Positions 35,146-45,126 are shown, counted from the stretch's first letter. The stretch is 64,000 nt of DNA from Asticcacaulis endophyticus (GCF_014652575.1 NZ_BMZB01000001.1:1-64000), one strand, 5' to 3'. Notes: generated by a model from the letters alone, not told the origin. Numbers and translations are program-made.

Positions 35146-36069
35146 ATGAGAATCTCGACCTCGCAAAGCTGGAACAATGCCTTATCAAACCTGATGCAGG
35201 CGCAATCGCGCCAAAATCAGGCCAATGAGCAGGTTCAAACCCAAAAGGTCGCCACCGATCTGCGTGGCTATGGCCGCTCTTCGGAAATCGTGGCCTCTTA
35301 TCAGTCTTCGGTCACGCGCATTGAAGGCTATCTCAGCGTCAACCAGACGGTCGCTGACCGCCTCGATACCCAGAATCTGGCGCTGGAGCGCGTTGGCGAA
35401 GGGGCCGAAGGGGCACGTCAGACCATCCTTGATGCCCTGGCCAATGGCAGCGCCAACACCATGATGCAGGCGCTCAATTCCGATTTCGCCGCCGTGGTTG
35501 ATGGCCTGAACTTCAAGCATCAGGGCCAGTACCTGTTTGCGGGCGGCAAGGATGACACCGCCCCCGTCAATGTCTCAACCATGGCTCAGGCGGCGGCGCT
35601 GACCAATGTCGCTGATGCTTTCGATAACGGCACCATCAAGAAAAGCTCCCAGATTGATGCCACCACCAAGCTGCAGACCGGCATGCTGGCTGATGATCTC
35701 GGCAGCGAAGTCATGCAGATCTATAAGGATCTTTATGACTATCACGCGTCTGCCAACGGCCCGCTGGACGGTGAGCTTAATGATGCTCAGCAGACCTTTT
35801 TGACCGGCATCGCGTCGCGCTTTGCGACCGCCTATAATAATGTGCTGGAGTCGACCTCGCTCAACGGCACCTATCAGAACCGGGTCGAAAACGCGGCCAC
35901 CTCTTTGACAGCCCAATCGACTTCATTGCAGGGCCTGTTGTCCGATCGCACCGGCGTCGATCTTGCCGAAGCCTACACAAAGCTTGAGATGGCGACCGTG
36001 TCGGTCAATGCCTCCGCTCAGGTTGTCGCTAACCTTAAGCAAACGACCCTGCTGGATTTGCTGCGGTGA
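35146..36069 (+). CDS. flgL: Hook-filament junction protein FlgL (HAP3)
   Basis: The 307-residue flagellin-like protein has the N-terminal coil MRISTSQSWNNALSNLMQAQSRQNQANEQVQTQKVATD and the C-terminal coil LAEAYTKLEMATVSVNASAQVVANLKQTTLLDLL. It is the adaptor between FlgK and the filament, exported by the flagellar system without a cleavable signal. It is the second gene of the flgK operon. Confidence 0.94.
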   Translation: MRISTSQSWNNALSNLMQAQSRQNQANEQVQTQKVATDLRGYGRSSEIVASYQSSVTRIEGYLSVNQTVADRLDTQNLALERVGEGAEGARQTILDALANGSANTMMQALNSDFAAVVDGLNFKHQGQYLFAGGKDDTAPVNVSTMAQAAALTNVADAFDNGTIKKSSQIDATTKLQTGMLADDLGSEVMQIYKDLYDYHASANGPLDGELNDAQQTFLTGIASRFATAYNNVLESTSLNGTYQNRVENAATSLTAQSTSLQGLLSDRTGVDLAEAYTKLEMATVSVNASAQVVANLKQTTLLDLLR

Positions 36070-36103
36070 GTGGGGCGTTTACCCAGCCAATTTAGTGAGA
36101 GTG

Positions 36104-36640
36104 TCACACGGCTCCGCCCCAACCGTTAGCCAGATAATATTCTACTTCCGAGTCATCGATTTCTATCAATAGCCGTCCCAGCATTTCGTAATTTCTAGCC
36201 AGCGCTAAAACGGAAAAAATCGCCCGTAACTCCCACGAGGTTGCACTCTTTGGAATATCTTCCAAGCAATCGGCTTCTATGGTCGACCAAACCTGTTGAT
36301 AAGCCTCTTTAAACTCATCAGGAACGGGCGGATTTTGGGGCTTTAAACGACATGCCTCAATTGCAGCCATAAGCGCATAAAAATTCCAGTCGAACCGGAG
36401 GCTGGTACGTCGCAGGTAGACAAGGCATATCGCCGCCAGATAAGATGCTGATCCAACATCACCTTGGTGGTGCAGTTCCTGCCACAGCTCTTTCCAGGAT
36501 TTTTCATCCTTGGGATTAGAAGCTAATTTCTTCAGCGCTTTAAGAGGTGAGTATGGCTGCTTGTAGCCACCCTCGACGCTGCGCCATATGGGATCATCAT
36601 CCTTAAACGGCAGTTGTGATGCCTTAGTAAGCGGCCACAT
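36104..36640 (-). CDS. Hypothetical 178-residue protein
   Basis: The soluble, helix-rich protein (MWPLTKASQLPFKDDDPIW, SWKELWQELHHQGDVGSASYLA, CRLKPQNPPVPDEFKEAY) has many Trp and acidic residues and resembles immunity-type or DUF-style proteins only in general character. The gene is less GC-rich than its neighbours. It ends 34 bp from flgL tail-to-tail and starts 2 bp after the GntR gene stop, so it is probably co-transcribed with that regulator. Function unknown. Confidence 0.6.
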   Translation of the reverse strand: MWPLTKASQLPFKDDDPIWRSVEGGYKQPYSPLKALKKLASNPKDEKSWKELWQELHHQGDVGSASYLAAICLVYLRRTSLRFDWNFYALMAAIEACRLKPQNPPVPDEFKEAYQQVWSTIEADCLEDIPKSATSWELRAIFSVLALARNYEMLGRLLIEIDDSEVEYYLANGWGGAV

Positions 36641-36642
36641 GA

Positions 36643-37323
36643 TTACGCCCTCACCGCCTCCACCATCAGGTCCATGCCCTCAGCGATATCCTCGGCCATA
36701 GCTTTGCGCGCGGTATCGGCATCGCGGGCGGCAAAGGCCCCGATCAGTTCCTGATGGTGATCGCGGGGCAATTGGACGGTGCCCAGCTTATTAAACACCA
36801 CCCGCATGAACGGCCCGGTTTGCAGCCACAGGGTACGCGCCATATCGTAAAACAAATCGGCATGAGCCGCTTTATAAATATGAAAATGAAAGGCGTGGTT
36901 GGCCTTCATATAGCCTTCGACATCGCCTTTGGAGAGCGCGACCATCAGGGTGTCGTCTTCTTCTTTTAGGGTATCGACCAGTTCCGGCGTCGCCTTGATC
37001 GCCGCGATCGCCGCCAGTTCCGGCTCGACCCAGGAGCGCGCCTTGGCCAGTTGATGCAGGCGGTCTTCGGACAATGATGGCACCCGCAGGCGCTTATTTG
37101 ACGGCTGTAACTCCAGCGCCTTTTCCGCGATCAGGCGGCGCACCGCCTCACGCACCGGCATGGGCGACACATTCAATCCGCTGGCCAGCGTCCGCAGCGA
37201 CACCGACTGTCCCGGCGCAAACACGCCCTCGGTCAGGGCTTCGGCCAGGGCGTCATAGACCTGATCGTGGAAGGAGGCGTCATCGGCCTTCAGCAAATAT
37301 GAACTCAACGCTTCCACAGCCAA
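36643..37323 (-). CDS. GntR-family (FadR/FCD) transcription regulator
   Basis: The 226-residue protein has a winged-helix domain at about 15-80 (VYDALAEALTEGVFAPGQSVSLRTLASGLNVSPMPVREAVRRLIAEKALEL) and a helical FCD effector domain with metal-binding histidines (NHAFHFHIYKAAH, HHQELIGAF). The start is TTG 37323 with AGGAG eight bases before; longer frames lack a ribosome binding site. It is divergent from the aminotransferase gene and likely controls it. Confidence 0.87.
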   Translation of the reverse strand: MAVEALSSYLLKADDASFHDQVYDALAEALTEGVFAPGQSVSLRTLASGLNVSPMPVREAVRRLIAEKALELQPSNKRLRVPSLSEDRLHQLAKARSWVEPELAAIAAIKATPELVDTLKEEDDTLMVALSKGDVEGYMKANHAFHFHIYKAAHADLFYDMARTLWLQTGPFMRVVFNKLGTVQLPRDHHQELIGAFAARDADTARKAMAEDIAEGMDLMVEAVRA

Positions 37324-37367
37324 AACGCATCTCCTGAAACGGAATATTCTTGCAGGGCCAGATGATG

Positions 37368-37377
37368 TGTGATCACA
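37368..37377. promoter_or_regulatory. Candidate GntR operator
   Basis: A perfect 10-bp palindrome tgtgatcaca lies between the divergent GntR and aminotransferase genes. A related half-element tgtcaca follows near 37400. FCD-type GntR regulators bind short dyads of this size. Confidence 0.45.
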
Positions 37378-37443
37378 ATTGCCGGTCGCCTGACTCATAG
37401 TGTCACATGTTTTACCACCCCGTCATCAGGGATTTTTCGTATA

Positions 37444-38775
37444 ATGGATAATCTCAGCCCCAACCTGCCGTCGCCCGAAGCGCTCGACAGCTTTTGGATG
37501 CCCTTTACCCCCAACCGGCAGTTCAAGGCCCAGCCGCGGCTGTTGGTATCGGCCAAAGACATGCACTACCAAAGCCATGACGGGCGCCAGATTCTGGATA
37601 TGACGGCGGGCATCTGGTGTTCCAACGCCGGCCATAACCGCCCGAAAATCGTTGAGGCGATTCAGAAGCAGGCGGCGGAGATGGACTTCGCCCCGACCTT
37701 CAACATGGCCCACCCCAAGGTCTTTGAGTTTACCCATAAGCTGTCCAAGCTTTTGCCGTATGACCTCAAGCGGGTGTTCCTGACCAATTCGGGCTCAGAA
37801 TCCGCTGATACGGCGCTCAAGATCGCGCTGGCCTATCAGCGGGTGCGCGGCATGGCGAGCAAGGTACGCCTGATCGGGCGGGAACGGGCCTATCACGGCG
37901 TCGGCTTTGGCGGCATCAGCGTCGGCGGCATCCCCAAAAACAGATTATTTGGCCCGCTGCTGAACGGGGTTGACCACCTGCCCCACACTTATCAGCCCGA
38001 ATATGGCCGCTTTATCAAGGGCGAGCCGGAACATGGGCTGGACTCTGCCGAAGCGTTGGAGCGGATCATTACCCTGCATGACGCCTCAACCATCGCCGCC
38101 GTCATCGTGGAACCCGTCGCCGGATCGACCGGGGTACTGGTGCCGCCCAAAGGCTATTTGAAGCGCCTGCGCGAGATTTGCGACAAGCACGATATTCTGC
38201 TGATTTTCGATGAGGTCATCACCGGCTTTGGGCGGCTGGGCGCGGCCTTTGGGGCCGACTATTTCGGGGTGCGGCCCGACATCATGTGCATGGCCAAGGG
38301 CATCACCAATGCCGCCGTGCCGATGGGGGCGGTGGCGGTATCCAACCGCATCTACGACACCTTTATGCAAACCTCAGAGACGCCGATCGAGCTGTTCCAC
38401 GGCTATACCTATACCGGCCACCCTCTGGCCTGTGCGGCGGGGATTGCCACGTTAGAGACCTATGCCGAAGAAGGCCTGTTTGCGCGCGCTGCCGATATGG
38501 CCCCCTACTGGCAGGACGCGATCCATTCCTTAAAAGACGCCCGCCATGTCATCGATATCCGCAACCTTGGCCTGATCGGCGGTATAGAGCTTGAACCGCG
38601 CGCCGGGGCGGCGACCGCGCGGGCGATGGAGGTGTTCAATAAGGCGTTTGATGCGGGGCTGCTGATCCGCGTTACGGGTGACATCATCGCCATGTCCCCC
38701 CCCCTGATCCTTGAAAAATCCCATATCGATCAGGCGGTGGAGATTCTCCGCAAGGTTTTGTCGGAGACGGAATAG
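37444..38775 (+). CDS. Class III aminotransferase (omega-amino acid:pyruvate type)
   Basis: The 443-residue PLP enzyme has the substrate-side segment DSFWMPFTPNRQFKAQPRLLV and WCSNAGHNRPKIV of beta-alanine:pyruvate transaminases. Other features are the PLP-binding LTNSGSESADTALKIA, the aspartate LLIFDEVITGFGRLG and the Schiff-base lysine in CMAKGITNAAVPMGAV. It transfers an omega-amino group to pyruvate. The start is ATG 37444; an in-frame upstream ATG at 37369 would extend over the operator. Confidence 0.92.
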   Translation: MDNLSPNLPSPEALDSFWMPFTPNRQFKAQPRLLVSAKDMHYQSHDGRQILDMTAGIWCSNAGHNRPKIVEAIQKQAAEMDFAPTFNMAHPKVFEFTHKLSKLLPYDLKRVFLTNSGSESADTALKIALAYQRVRGMASKVRLIGRERAYHGVGFGGISVGGIPKNRLFGPLLNGVDHLPHTYQPEYGRFIKGEPEHGLDSAEALERIITLHDASTIAAVIVEPVAGSTGVLVPPKGYLKRLREICDKHDILLIFDEVITGFGRLGAAFGADYFGVRPDIMCMAKGITNAAVPMGAVAVSNRIYDTFMQTSETPIELFHGYTYTGHPLACAAGIATLETYAEEGLFARAADMAPYWQDAIHSLKDARHVIDIRNLGLIGGIELEPRAGAATARAMEVFNKAFDAGLLIRVTGDIIAMSPPLILEKSHIDQAVEILRKVLSETE

Positions 38776-38781
38776 ACAAGA

Positions 38782-38897
38782 TACCCCTCCGCCTCACTAT
38801 CGCTCGGCACCTCCCCACCTTGCGGTAGGGAGGAGATAGAGTCCTCATTCTCCTCCCCATTCCATGGGGAGGTGGCCGCGTAGCGGACGGAGGGGTA
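38782..38897. repeat. Family II palindromic element R3
   Basis: The element has inverted ends tacccctccg (38782-38791) / cggaggggta (38888-38897), then cacctcccc modules on both sides and two internal hairpins (cctccccattccatggggagg near 38852-38872 and a less perfect one near 38811-38833). It lies between the convergent aminotransferase and MFS genes. Confidence 0.82.
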
Positions 38898-38904
38898 CTT
38901 ACGG

Positions 38905-38939
38905 CCCAAAGTACACTGAGCGGAGCGAGGGACTTTGGG
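38905..38939. repeat. Hairpin with conserved acactgagcg loop (copy 1)
   Basis: The stem is cccaaagt (38905-38912) / actttggg (38932-38939) around a loop acactgagcggagcgaggg. The same loop in inverse orientation sits in a different stem at 51783-51824. It directly follows R3 and precedes the MFS stop. Confidence 0.75.
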
Positions 38940-38947
38940 GCGAGGGC

Positions 38948-40216
38948 TTATAGACTGTCAGACTTATACAACGCCGGAAACAACTTAACCCACGCGCCGG
39001 TGACAATCAGCGATCCAATGCCGCCAAACAACGCAGCCCCGACCGGCCCCAGGAACCGTGCGGCCACACCGGATTCAAACTCGCCCAGTTCGTTTGATGC
39101 CCCGATAAACAGGTAGGACACCGACGCCACCCGCCCGCGCATGTAATCGGGCGTTACGATCTGAACCAGCGTTCCGCGCACATAGACGCTGACCATATCC
39201 GCCGCTCCCAGCACCACCAAAGCGGCGACCGATACCCAAAAGCTCTGGGATATGCCGAAAATGATGGTGCAAATTCCGAATATCGCCACCCCGCCATACA
39301 TCCACTTACCGGCATGACGGCGGATCGGCGATCGTGCCAGCCAGGCCGCCGTGGCCATGGCGCCTACCGCTGCGGACGACCGCAATATGCCGTACCCTTC
39401 CGGCCCGACGTGCAAAACGTCCTTGGCGAAAATCGGTAGCAAGGCCGTCGCTCCGCCCAGCAAGACCGCAAACAGATCCAGTGATAACGCGCCCAGCACG
39501 ACCTTGTTGGTCCAGATATAGCTGAGGCCTTCCTTGACCATCTCCATTTTGGAACCACCGGCATAGTCGGGCTGGGTATTGGCCTTGATGTTGAGGATGA
39601 TAATGCCCGCCAGGATAAACAGCACCGCACTGACGCCGTAGGCAAAGCCGGTCGAGGCCGCCACCAGCACACCCCCAAGGGCTGGCCCAAGCACCCCACC
39701 GACCTGAAACGACAGGGAGTTAATGGCAATCGCCTTGGGCAGCATATCGCGCGGCACAATCATCGGGCCAATACTGGAACCGGCGGGCGCGATAAAGGAG
39801 CGCGTCACACCCAGACACGCCGACAGCACAAACAGCGCCCAGAACGGCGAATCCGGTGTCACCGCCAACGCAAAAAACCCAAGTGCAATCACGGCTTGGG
39901 CTGCTATCGTAAAACCCATCACCTTCTTGCGGTCGTATTTGTCGACGACCACCCCGGCGGGCAGGGTGGTGATAAACATGGCGACGAACTGACACAGGCC
40001 CATCAGCCCGACATAGAGCGCCGATTGCCCCACCCCGGTGGTCTCGCGCGCCGTTTCATAGATATGCCAGGCAATCGCCGCCGACTGGGCCGAATAGCTC
40101 AGGACTGAAATGAAGCGTGCCAGCAGAAAACTGCGAAAGGCCGGAATTTGCAGCGGGCCTTTGTAGAGCGATGGCGATGGATCAATGGGCGGCGTTGCTG
40201 GCGGGGAATTTGACAC
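38948..40216 (-). CDS. MFS transporter (enterobactin-exporter-like MFS_3)
   Basis: The 422-residue protein has 11-12 transmembrane helices, a Pro-rich N-terminus, the motif-A-like PAGVVVDKYDRKKVMG loop and a second-half DYMRGRVASVSY loop. The overall shape matches MFS_3/EntS-type exporters of unknown substrate. The start is GTG 40216; no strong ribosome binding site is seen. It is divergent from dapE. Confidence 0.85.
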   Translation of the reverse strand: MSNSPPATPPIDPSPSLYKGPLQIPAFRSFLLARFISVLSYSAQSAAIAWHIYETARETTGVGQSALYVGLMGLCQFVAMFITTLPAGVVVDKYDRKKVMGFTIAAQAVIALGFFALAVTPDSPFWALFVLSACLGVTRSFIAPAGSSIGPMIVPRDMLPKAIAINSLSFQVGGVLGPALGGVLVAASTGFAYGVSAVLFILAGIIILNIKANTQPDYAGGSKMEMVKEGLSYIWTNKVVLGALSLDLFAVLLGGATALLPIFAKDVLHVGPEGYGILRSSAAVGAMATAAWLARSPIRRHAGKWMYGGVAIFGICTIIFGISQSFWVSVAALVVLGAADMVSVYVRGTLVQIVTPDYMRGRVASVSYLFIGASNELGEFESGVAARFLGPVGAALFGGIGSLIVTGAWVKLFPALYKSDSL

Positions 40217-40294
40217 AAAAAAAGTCCCGAAATGGCGGGAACCCGATCACATTGCGACTTCCCTAATATAGCCGGAGGTCTTACACCAAGCCTC

Positions 40295-41452
40295 ATGTCA
40301 AATACACCAAAATGTCTCACCGATCCTGTTCAGTTAACGCAAGAGTTAATCCGCCGCCCGTCCGTCACCCCCGCTGACGAAGGGGCGATGGATGTGGTGC
40401 AGGGCTGGCTTGAGGATCTGGGGTTTAGCTGCACACGCCTGAAATATGGTGAGATCGAAAACCTCTATGCACGGCGGGGCACGGCCTCACCCAATCTGTG
40501 TTTTGCCGGTCATACCGATGTGGTCCCCGATGGCGCGCGCGATGACTGGCGCTGCGATCCCTTTGCCGGTGAGATCACGGACGGCGTTCTGACCGGACGG
40601 GGTGCTGTCGATATGAAGGGCGGGATTGCCGCCTGGATCGCGGCGGTAGGGCGTCTTGAAAACGCCCCCGGTTCGTTGTCATTTCTGATCACCGGCGACG
40701 AAGAAGGGGTGGCCACGAACGGCACGGTCAAGGTCGTCGAATGGCTGAAAGCGCGCGGCGAAGTCATCGACCACTGCATTGTCGGGGAACCGACCTCATC
40801 GGCGACGCTTGGCGATATGATCAAGGTCGGTCGGCGCGGCTCGATCAATGCCACCATCACCGTGACGGGCAAGCAGGGCCATGTCGCCTATCCGCAGCGC
40901 GCCCTCAATCCGGTGCCGGTGCTGGTCGACATCATGCAGGCGCTGAACGCGCGGGTGCTGGACGAAGGCTATGAGCGGTTTTTGCCGTCAAACCTTGAAA
41001 TCACCACCTTTGATGTCGGCAATGCCACGACCAACCTTATCCCGCAAAAGGCGACCGGACGGATCAATATCCGCTTTAATCCGACCCATTCGGGCCAGTC
41101 TCTGGCCGACTGGATGCGCGGCGTGTGCGATGAGTTTGCGCACAAAGCGGGGGCTCAGGTCGAGTTTAAACCGACCATTTCTGGTGAGGCTTTCCTGACC
41201 GAAGGCGGGCCATTTGTGGATGTGATTTTGAGCGCGGTCCGCGAGGTTTTAGGGACTGAGGCTGATCCGTCCACCACCGGCGGCACGTCGGATGCCCGCT
41301 TTATCCGCGCCCTGTGTCCGGTGGTCGAGTTCGGTCTGGTCGGCCAGACCATGCATCAGGTCAATGAATCCACACCCGTCGCCGATCTTGAAAACCTGAC
41401 CCGCGCCTATCAGCGTTTGATCGAGCTGTATTTCGAGAAATTCGCCGCCTAA
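40295..41452 (+). CDS. dapE: Succinyl-diaminopimelate desuccinylase DapE
   Basis: DapE hydrolyses N-succinyl-LL-diaminopimelate in the lysine/peptidoglycan pathway. The 385-residue M20 peptidase shows the zinc motifs FAGHTDVVPDG, GRGAVDMKGG, ITGDEEG and GEPTSS, and the C-terminal FGLVGQTMHQVNES. The start is ATG 40295; GGAGG lies 16 bp upstream, rather far. The TAA stop is the first codon of repeat R4. Confidence 0.95.
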   Translation: MSNTPKCLTDPVQLTQELIRRPSVTPADEGAMDVVQGWLEDLGFSCTRLKYGEIENLYARRGTASPNLCFAGHTDVVPDGARDDWRCDPFAGEITDGVLTGRGAVDMKGGIAAWIAAVGRLENAPGSLSFLITGDEEGVATNGTVKVVEWLKARGEVIDHCIVGEPTSSATLGDMIKVGRRGSINATITVTGKQGHVAYPQRALNPVPVLVDIMQALNARVLDEGYERFLPSNLEITTFDVGNATTNLIPQKATGRINIRFNPTHSGQSLADWMRGVCDEFAHKAGAQVEFKPTISGEAFLTEGGPFVDVILSAVREVLGTEADPSTTGGTSDARFIRALCPVVEFGLVGQTMHQVNESTPVADLENLTRAYQRLIELYFEKFAA

Positions 41453-41530
41453 GAACTGCCCCTCTTAGAGGGGGACGGGGCCGCCCGTGCGGCTTTCATT
41501 TGATGGCCGCATCAAATGAAAGAGGGGTAA
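41450..41530. repeat. Family II palindromic element R4
   Basis: It begins taagaactgcccctcttaga with a cccctc/gaggggg hairpin, then a perfect stem tttcatttgatg (41494-41505) / catcaaatgaaa (41510-41521) with a gccg loop, and ends agaggggtaa. It lies between convergent dapE and truA; its first three bases are the dapE stop codon. Confidence 0.8.
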
Positions 41531-41541
41531 TTACTCACGCC

Positions 41542-42315
41542 CTATATCGAACACCTGCTCTCAAAATCAGGCTCCGCCTCATAAGTGACATGGGTCAGAA
41601 ACAGGCCTTCCGGCGGAGCAACCTGCCCGCAAGCGGTGCGGTCTTTGGCTTCCAGAGCCGCCTTCACATCGTCAATATCCCAGCGCCCGATGCCGACCTC
41701 CGCCAGTGTCCCGACCATCGATCTGACCTGACGGTGCAGGAATGAGCGGGACGCAAACACCAGATGCACTTCATCCCCAACCCGCGCGACGCGGGCAATA
41801 TCCAGCGTCTTAATCGGCGATTTGGCCTGACATTCCACATGGCGGAAAGTGGTAAAATCATGCAGCCCAATCAGGGCTTTCGCCGCCGCGTGCATCGCCT
41901 GCGCATCCAGCGGTTTCTTAACATGCCACACCCGCCCCAGATCAAGTGCGGGCGGCGCACGGCGATTAAGGATGCGGTACAGATACATCCGCCCGGTCGC
42001 CGAAAACCGCGCCGAGAAATCATCTGGCACCTGAGCGGCCTCCAGCACCGACACTGGCTCCCCCATCAGGTGGGCATTGAGCGCGTTGGCGACGACCTCA
42101 CCGCGATAGGTTTTTTGCAGGTCAAACGTCACCACCTGCCCGGTGGCATGAACACCGGTATCGGTCCGCCCCGCTGCCGTTAGCCGCAATCGCTCACCGG
42201 AAAATTTGAAAATTGCGTCTTCGATTACCCCCTGCACTGTCGGCAAGTTTTCCTGCGCCTGAAAGCCTTTATAGGGCCGCCCATCATACTCAATAAGGCA
42301 GGAATAACGCGGCAT
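41542..42315 (-). CDS. truA: tRNA pseudouridine(38-40) synthase TruA
   Basis: TruA converts uridines 38-40 in tRNA anticodon stems to pseudouridine. The 257-residue product has catalytic Asp52 in AAGRTDTGVHATGQ, the RFSATGRMYLYRI and FLHRQVRSMVGTL motifs and typical length. Its ATG overlaps the fmt stop codon by one base, so the two are translationally coupled. Confidence 0.96.
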   Translation of the reverse strand: MPRYSCLIEYDGRPYKGFQAQENLPTVQGVIEDAIFKFSGERLRLTAAGRTDTGVHATGQVVTFDLQKTYRGEVVANALNAHLMGEPVSVLEAAQVPDDFSARFSATGRMYLYRILNRRAPPALDLGRVWHVKKPLDAQAMHAAAKALIGLHDFTTFRHVECQAKSPIKTLDIARVARVGDEVHLVFASRSFLHRQVRSMVGTLAEVGIGRWDIDDVKAALEAKDRTACGQVAPPEGLFLTHVTYEAEPDFESRCSI

Positions 42316-43244
42316 TAGTTAAGGCGATCCCCGACGTTCAGTCCCGCCCCATTCAGAAACGTCGCCGCATCCTGCCCGCCCTTGCCTTCGCGTTGGACGC
42401 GCAGCAATTCAATCACGCCGTCGCCGGTGGCGATATTGAGGCCATTACCGATAAGGGTTCCGGCGGGCTGATCTGTGGTCATGTCAGATAGCCGCGACAT
42501 TAAAACCTTTAACCGTTGCGGCCCCTTGGGCGTTTCCAGTTCGCACCATGCGCCAGGGAACGGCGACAAACCACGAATGTGGAAATCAAGCTCACGCGCG
42601 GAACGGTTCCAGTCGATGCGCGCCTCAGCGGGGGTGATCTTGGCGGCATAGGTGACGTCGCCGGATTGCTCGGTGCCGGCGGCCCCGCCGCGCTCAATCG
42701 CCGCCAGCGCTACCGGCAATAGCGCCGCACCGGTGTGCGCCAGCTTATCATGCAGGGTCTGGGCCGTATCATCGGGAGTGATTTCGACCCGGCCGGACAG
42801 GATGATCGGGCCTTCGTCCAGCCCCTCACTCATGCGCATGACCTGCACGCCGGTATAGGCATCACCAGCCATGATCGCCCGCTGGATGGGCGCGGCCCCG
42901 CGCCAACGCGGCAACAACGAGGCGTGCAGATTAAAACAGCCCAGACGCGGGTGATCCAGCACGGCTTTTTTTAAGATCTGACCATAGGCGACGACGATAC
43001 AGGCATCGATATCCAGCGCCTGAAACTCAGCAATGGCCTCGGCTGATTTCATGGATATCGGCGTGCGCACCTCAATGCCCAGACTTTCGGCAAAGGCATG
43101 AACAGGAGACGGTGACAATTGCTGGCCACGGCCCTTTGGCTTGGGCGGTTGGGAATAGACGCAGATCACCTCATGACCTGACGCCACCAGTTCGGCCAGG
43201 GCCTTCACCGCAAACTCAGGCGTTCCCATGAAAGCTAATTTCAT
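42315..43244 (-). CDS. fmt: Methionyl-tRNA formyltransferase
   Basis: Fmt formylates initiator Met-tRNA using 10-formyl-THF. The 309-residue enzyme begins [13 protein letters not shown], has the signature [24 protein letters not shown] with the catalytic His, and a C-terminal OB-fold-like domain. I prefer the second of two adjacent ATGs (43244) for spacing to GAGGA. def lies upstream in the same orientation, giving a def-fmt-truA set as in many bacteria. Confidence 0.95.
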   Translation of the reverse strand: MKLAFMGTPEFAVKALAELVASGHEVICVYSQPPKPKGRGQQLSPSPVHAFAESLGIEVRTPISMKSAEAIAEFQALDIDACIVVAYGQILKKAVLDHPRLGCFNLHASLLPRWRGAAPIQRAIMAGDAYTGVQVMRMSEGLDEGPIILSGRVEITPDDTAQTLHDKLAHTGAALLPVALAAIERGGAAGTEQSGDVTYAAKITPAEARIDWNRSARELDFHIRGLSPFPGAWCELETPKGPQRLKVLMSRLSDMTTDQPAGTLIGNGLNIATGDGVIELLRVQREGKGGQDAATFLNGAGLNVGDRLN

Positions 43245-43317
43245 CATCCATCCTCAATACAAAAAGCGCACCGTTAAGATGCGCTTCTTTGGAATATATT
43301 GTGCCGCGGATCAAGGC

Positions 43318-43827
43318 TTATGCGGCGCGCTTAAGCTTCTTGACCTTGGTGATGGCCCGGTCGCGCTTAAGCTTCGACAGATGGTCGATAAACAGCACGC
43401 CGTTCAGGTGGTCCATCTCATGCTGGATGCAGGTGGCATAAAGGCCATCGGCATCTTCGATAATCTCTTCGCCCTGATAGTTCAGGTATTTGATCTTGAC
43501 GCGGGCGGGACGCTCGACCTCATCATAGACTTCCGGCACCGACAGGCAGCCCTCATCATAGGGTGCCGTTTCTTCTGACGCCCAGACAATTTCCGGGTTC
43601 ACAAAAAAGCGCGGATGCTTTTCTTCATTTTCCTGAAGGTCCATGACGATGACGCGGATCGGCTCACCGATCTGGATCGCCGCCAGGCCAATGCCGGGGG
43701 CGTCGTACATGGTTTCCAGCATATCATCCATCAGGGTGCGCAATTCATCCGTCACGCCGCCTTCGACCGGCTTGGATGTCTGCTTCAGCAGAGGATTGGG
43801 AACGGTTATGATTTCACGTATGGCCAT
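43318..43827 (-). CDS. def: Peptide deformylase
   Basis: The 169-residue iron/zinc enzyme removes the N-formyl group from nascent proteins. All three motifs are present: [10 protein letters not shown] (44-53), EGCLSVP with Cys94, and QHEMDH with His136, Glu137 and His140. The start is ATG 43827. It precedes fmt, with 73 bp between them. Confidence 0.97.
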   Translation of the reverse strand: MAIREIITVPNPLLKQTSKPVEGGVTDELRTLMDDMLETMYDAPGIGLAAIQIGEPIRVIVMDLQENEEKHPRFFVNPEIVWASEETAPYDEGCLSVPEVYDEVERPARVKIKYLNYQGEEIIEDADGLYATCIQHEMDHLNGVLFIDHLSKLKRDRAITKVKKLKRAA

Positions 43828-43869
43828 GACATAAAAATAATGATCGCGCTGCGCAACGTCAAGCGGCGA

Positions 43870-45126
43870 TCATTCCACCGATGACGATTCCAGTTTATTC
43901 AATAGCTTAGTCTGGACCTCAAGCTGATTTAACTCTGGCAAGGTCTTGCCTTCGTGGTCAACGCTTAAGTCTTCAAACCGGCGCGCCTGGGTCAGCACCT
44001 TGGTCTCCAGCGAGCCCACGAACTGATTATATTTGCCAACAGCGGTATTCAGTGACTTGCCCAGATCAGCGACATGCCCGCCCATGACCGACAGGCGCGC
44101 ATAAAGCTCACGGCCTAGTTCAGCCACTGACTGCGCATTTTTCATTTGATCCTCAACCCGCCAGCCATAGGCCACCGCCTTACAGAGCGCAAACAGGGTC
44201 GTGGGCGTGACGATAATCACTTTGCGGTCCATCGCCTCATTCATCAGGTTCGGCAGCCGCTCCAGCGCCGAGGCCAGAAACCCATCACCGGGGATGAACA
44301 TGGCGACAAAATCCGGTGAGGCATCCTTAAACTGGTCCCAATAGGCCTTTTGCGACAGGTCACGCACATGGGTTTGCAGGGCGCGGGCATGGCGCATCAG
44401 GTGCATCTCACGCGCCTCATCATCGACCGCCTCCATCGCCTCAAGGAACGCGGTCAGATTGACCTTGGCATCGATGACAAACACCCCTCCGGGCAGTTTC
44501 ACGGTCACATCGGGCCGCCTGCGCCCTTCTTCGGTGTCGAGATTATGCTGCTCGGTAAAATCAAAACGCGTTAGACCCGCCGCCTGCAACACATTGCGCA
44601 GGGTCTCCTCCCCCCAACGGCCCTGAACGCCCGCCCCGCGCCGCAAGGCATTGGCCAGTTTCGCCGTCACATCGCGCGTGGCGGTCGAGGCCGTCATCAG
44701 GTGTTCGATCTGCTGCTTGAGACCGCCCGTGTCTTTATGGCGGTTTTCTTCCATCGCCCTCACCTGCGCCTCAAAGCGCGTGAGGGTTTCCGATACCGGT
44801 TTCAGGCTGGAATCCATGCGCTCCAGCGCCAATTTTTCGCGCGCCACAAACGATTCTTCGGCGCGTTTCAGCAGCCCGTCCGCCGTCTGCTCCATCGCCT
44901 GAAACGACGCCGCTTTGAAGTGCTCGCTCATGGCCGCCTTGGCGTCCTCAAGGTTACGCGCCCGCTCCTTGACCTGCGCCAGTTCACCAATAGCCGACAG
45001 CAAACTGTCGTTCAGGTCTTCGTTTTTGACGCGCAAACGCCGGTTGTCAGCCACGCTGACATACCATCCGCCGGCAAAGGCCAGCGTGACCACGATAAGA
45101 ATAACGGGCACAATAATTTCGTTCAT
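43870..45126 (-). CDS. rmuC: DNA recombination protein RmuC
   Basis: The 418-residue protein has an N-terminal membrane anchor (about 5-24), a coiled-coil stretch to about 165 and the RmuC nuclease-like core (GRWGEETLRNVLQAAGL, RRRPDVTVKLPGGVFVIDAKVN, DFVAMFIPGDGFLASAL). RmuC limits genome inversions at short inverted repeats, and this region of the genome is rich in such repeats. The neighbour def lies 42 bp downstream. Confidence 0.94.
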   Translation of the reverse strand: MNEIIVPVILIVVTLAFAGGWYVSVADNRRLRVKNEDLNDSLLSAIGELAQVKERARNLEDAKAAMSEHFKAASFQAMEQTADGLLKRAEESFVAREKLALERMDSSLKPVSETLTRFEAQVRAMEENRHKDTGGLKQQIEHLMTASTATRDVTAKLANALRRGAGVQGRWGEETLRNVLQAAGLTRFDFTEQHNLDTEEGRRRPDVTVKLPGGVFVIDAKVNLTAFLEAMEAVDDEAREMHLMRHARALQTHVRDLSQKAYWDQFKDASPDFVAMFIPGDGFLASALERLPNLMNEAMDRKVIIVTPTTLFALCKAVAYGWRVEDQMKNAQSVAELGRELYARLSVMGGHVADLGKSLNTAVGKYNQFVGSLETKVLTQARRFEDLSVDHEGKTLPELNQLEVQTKLLNKLESSSVE

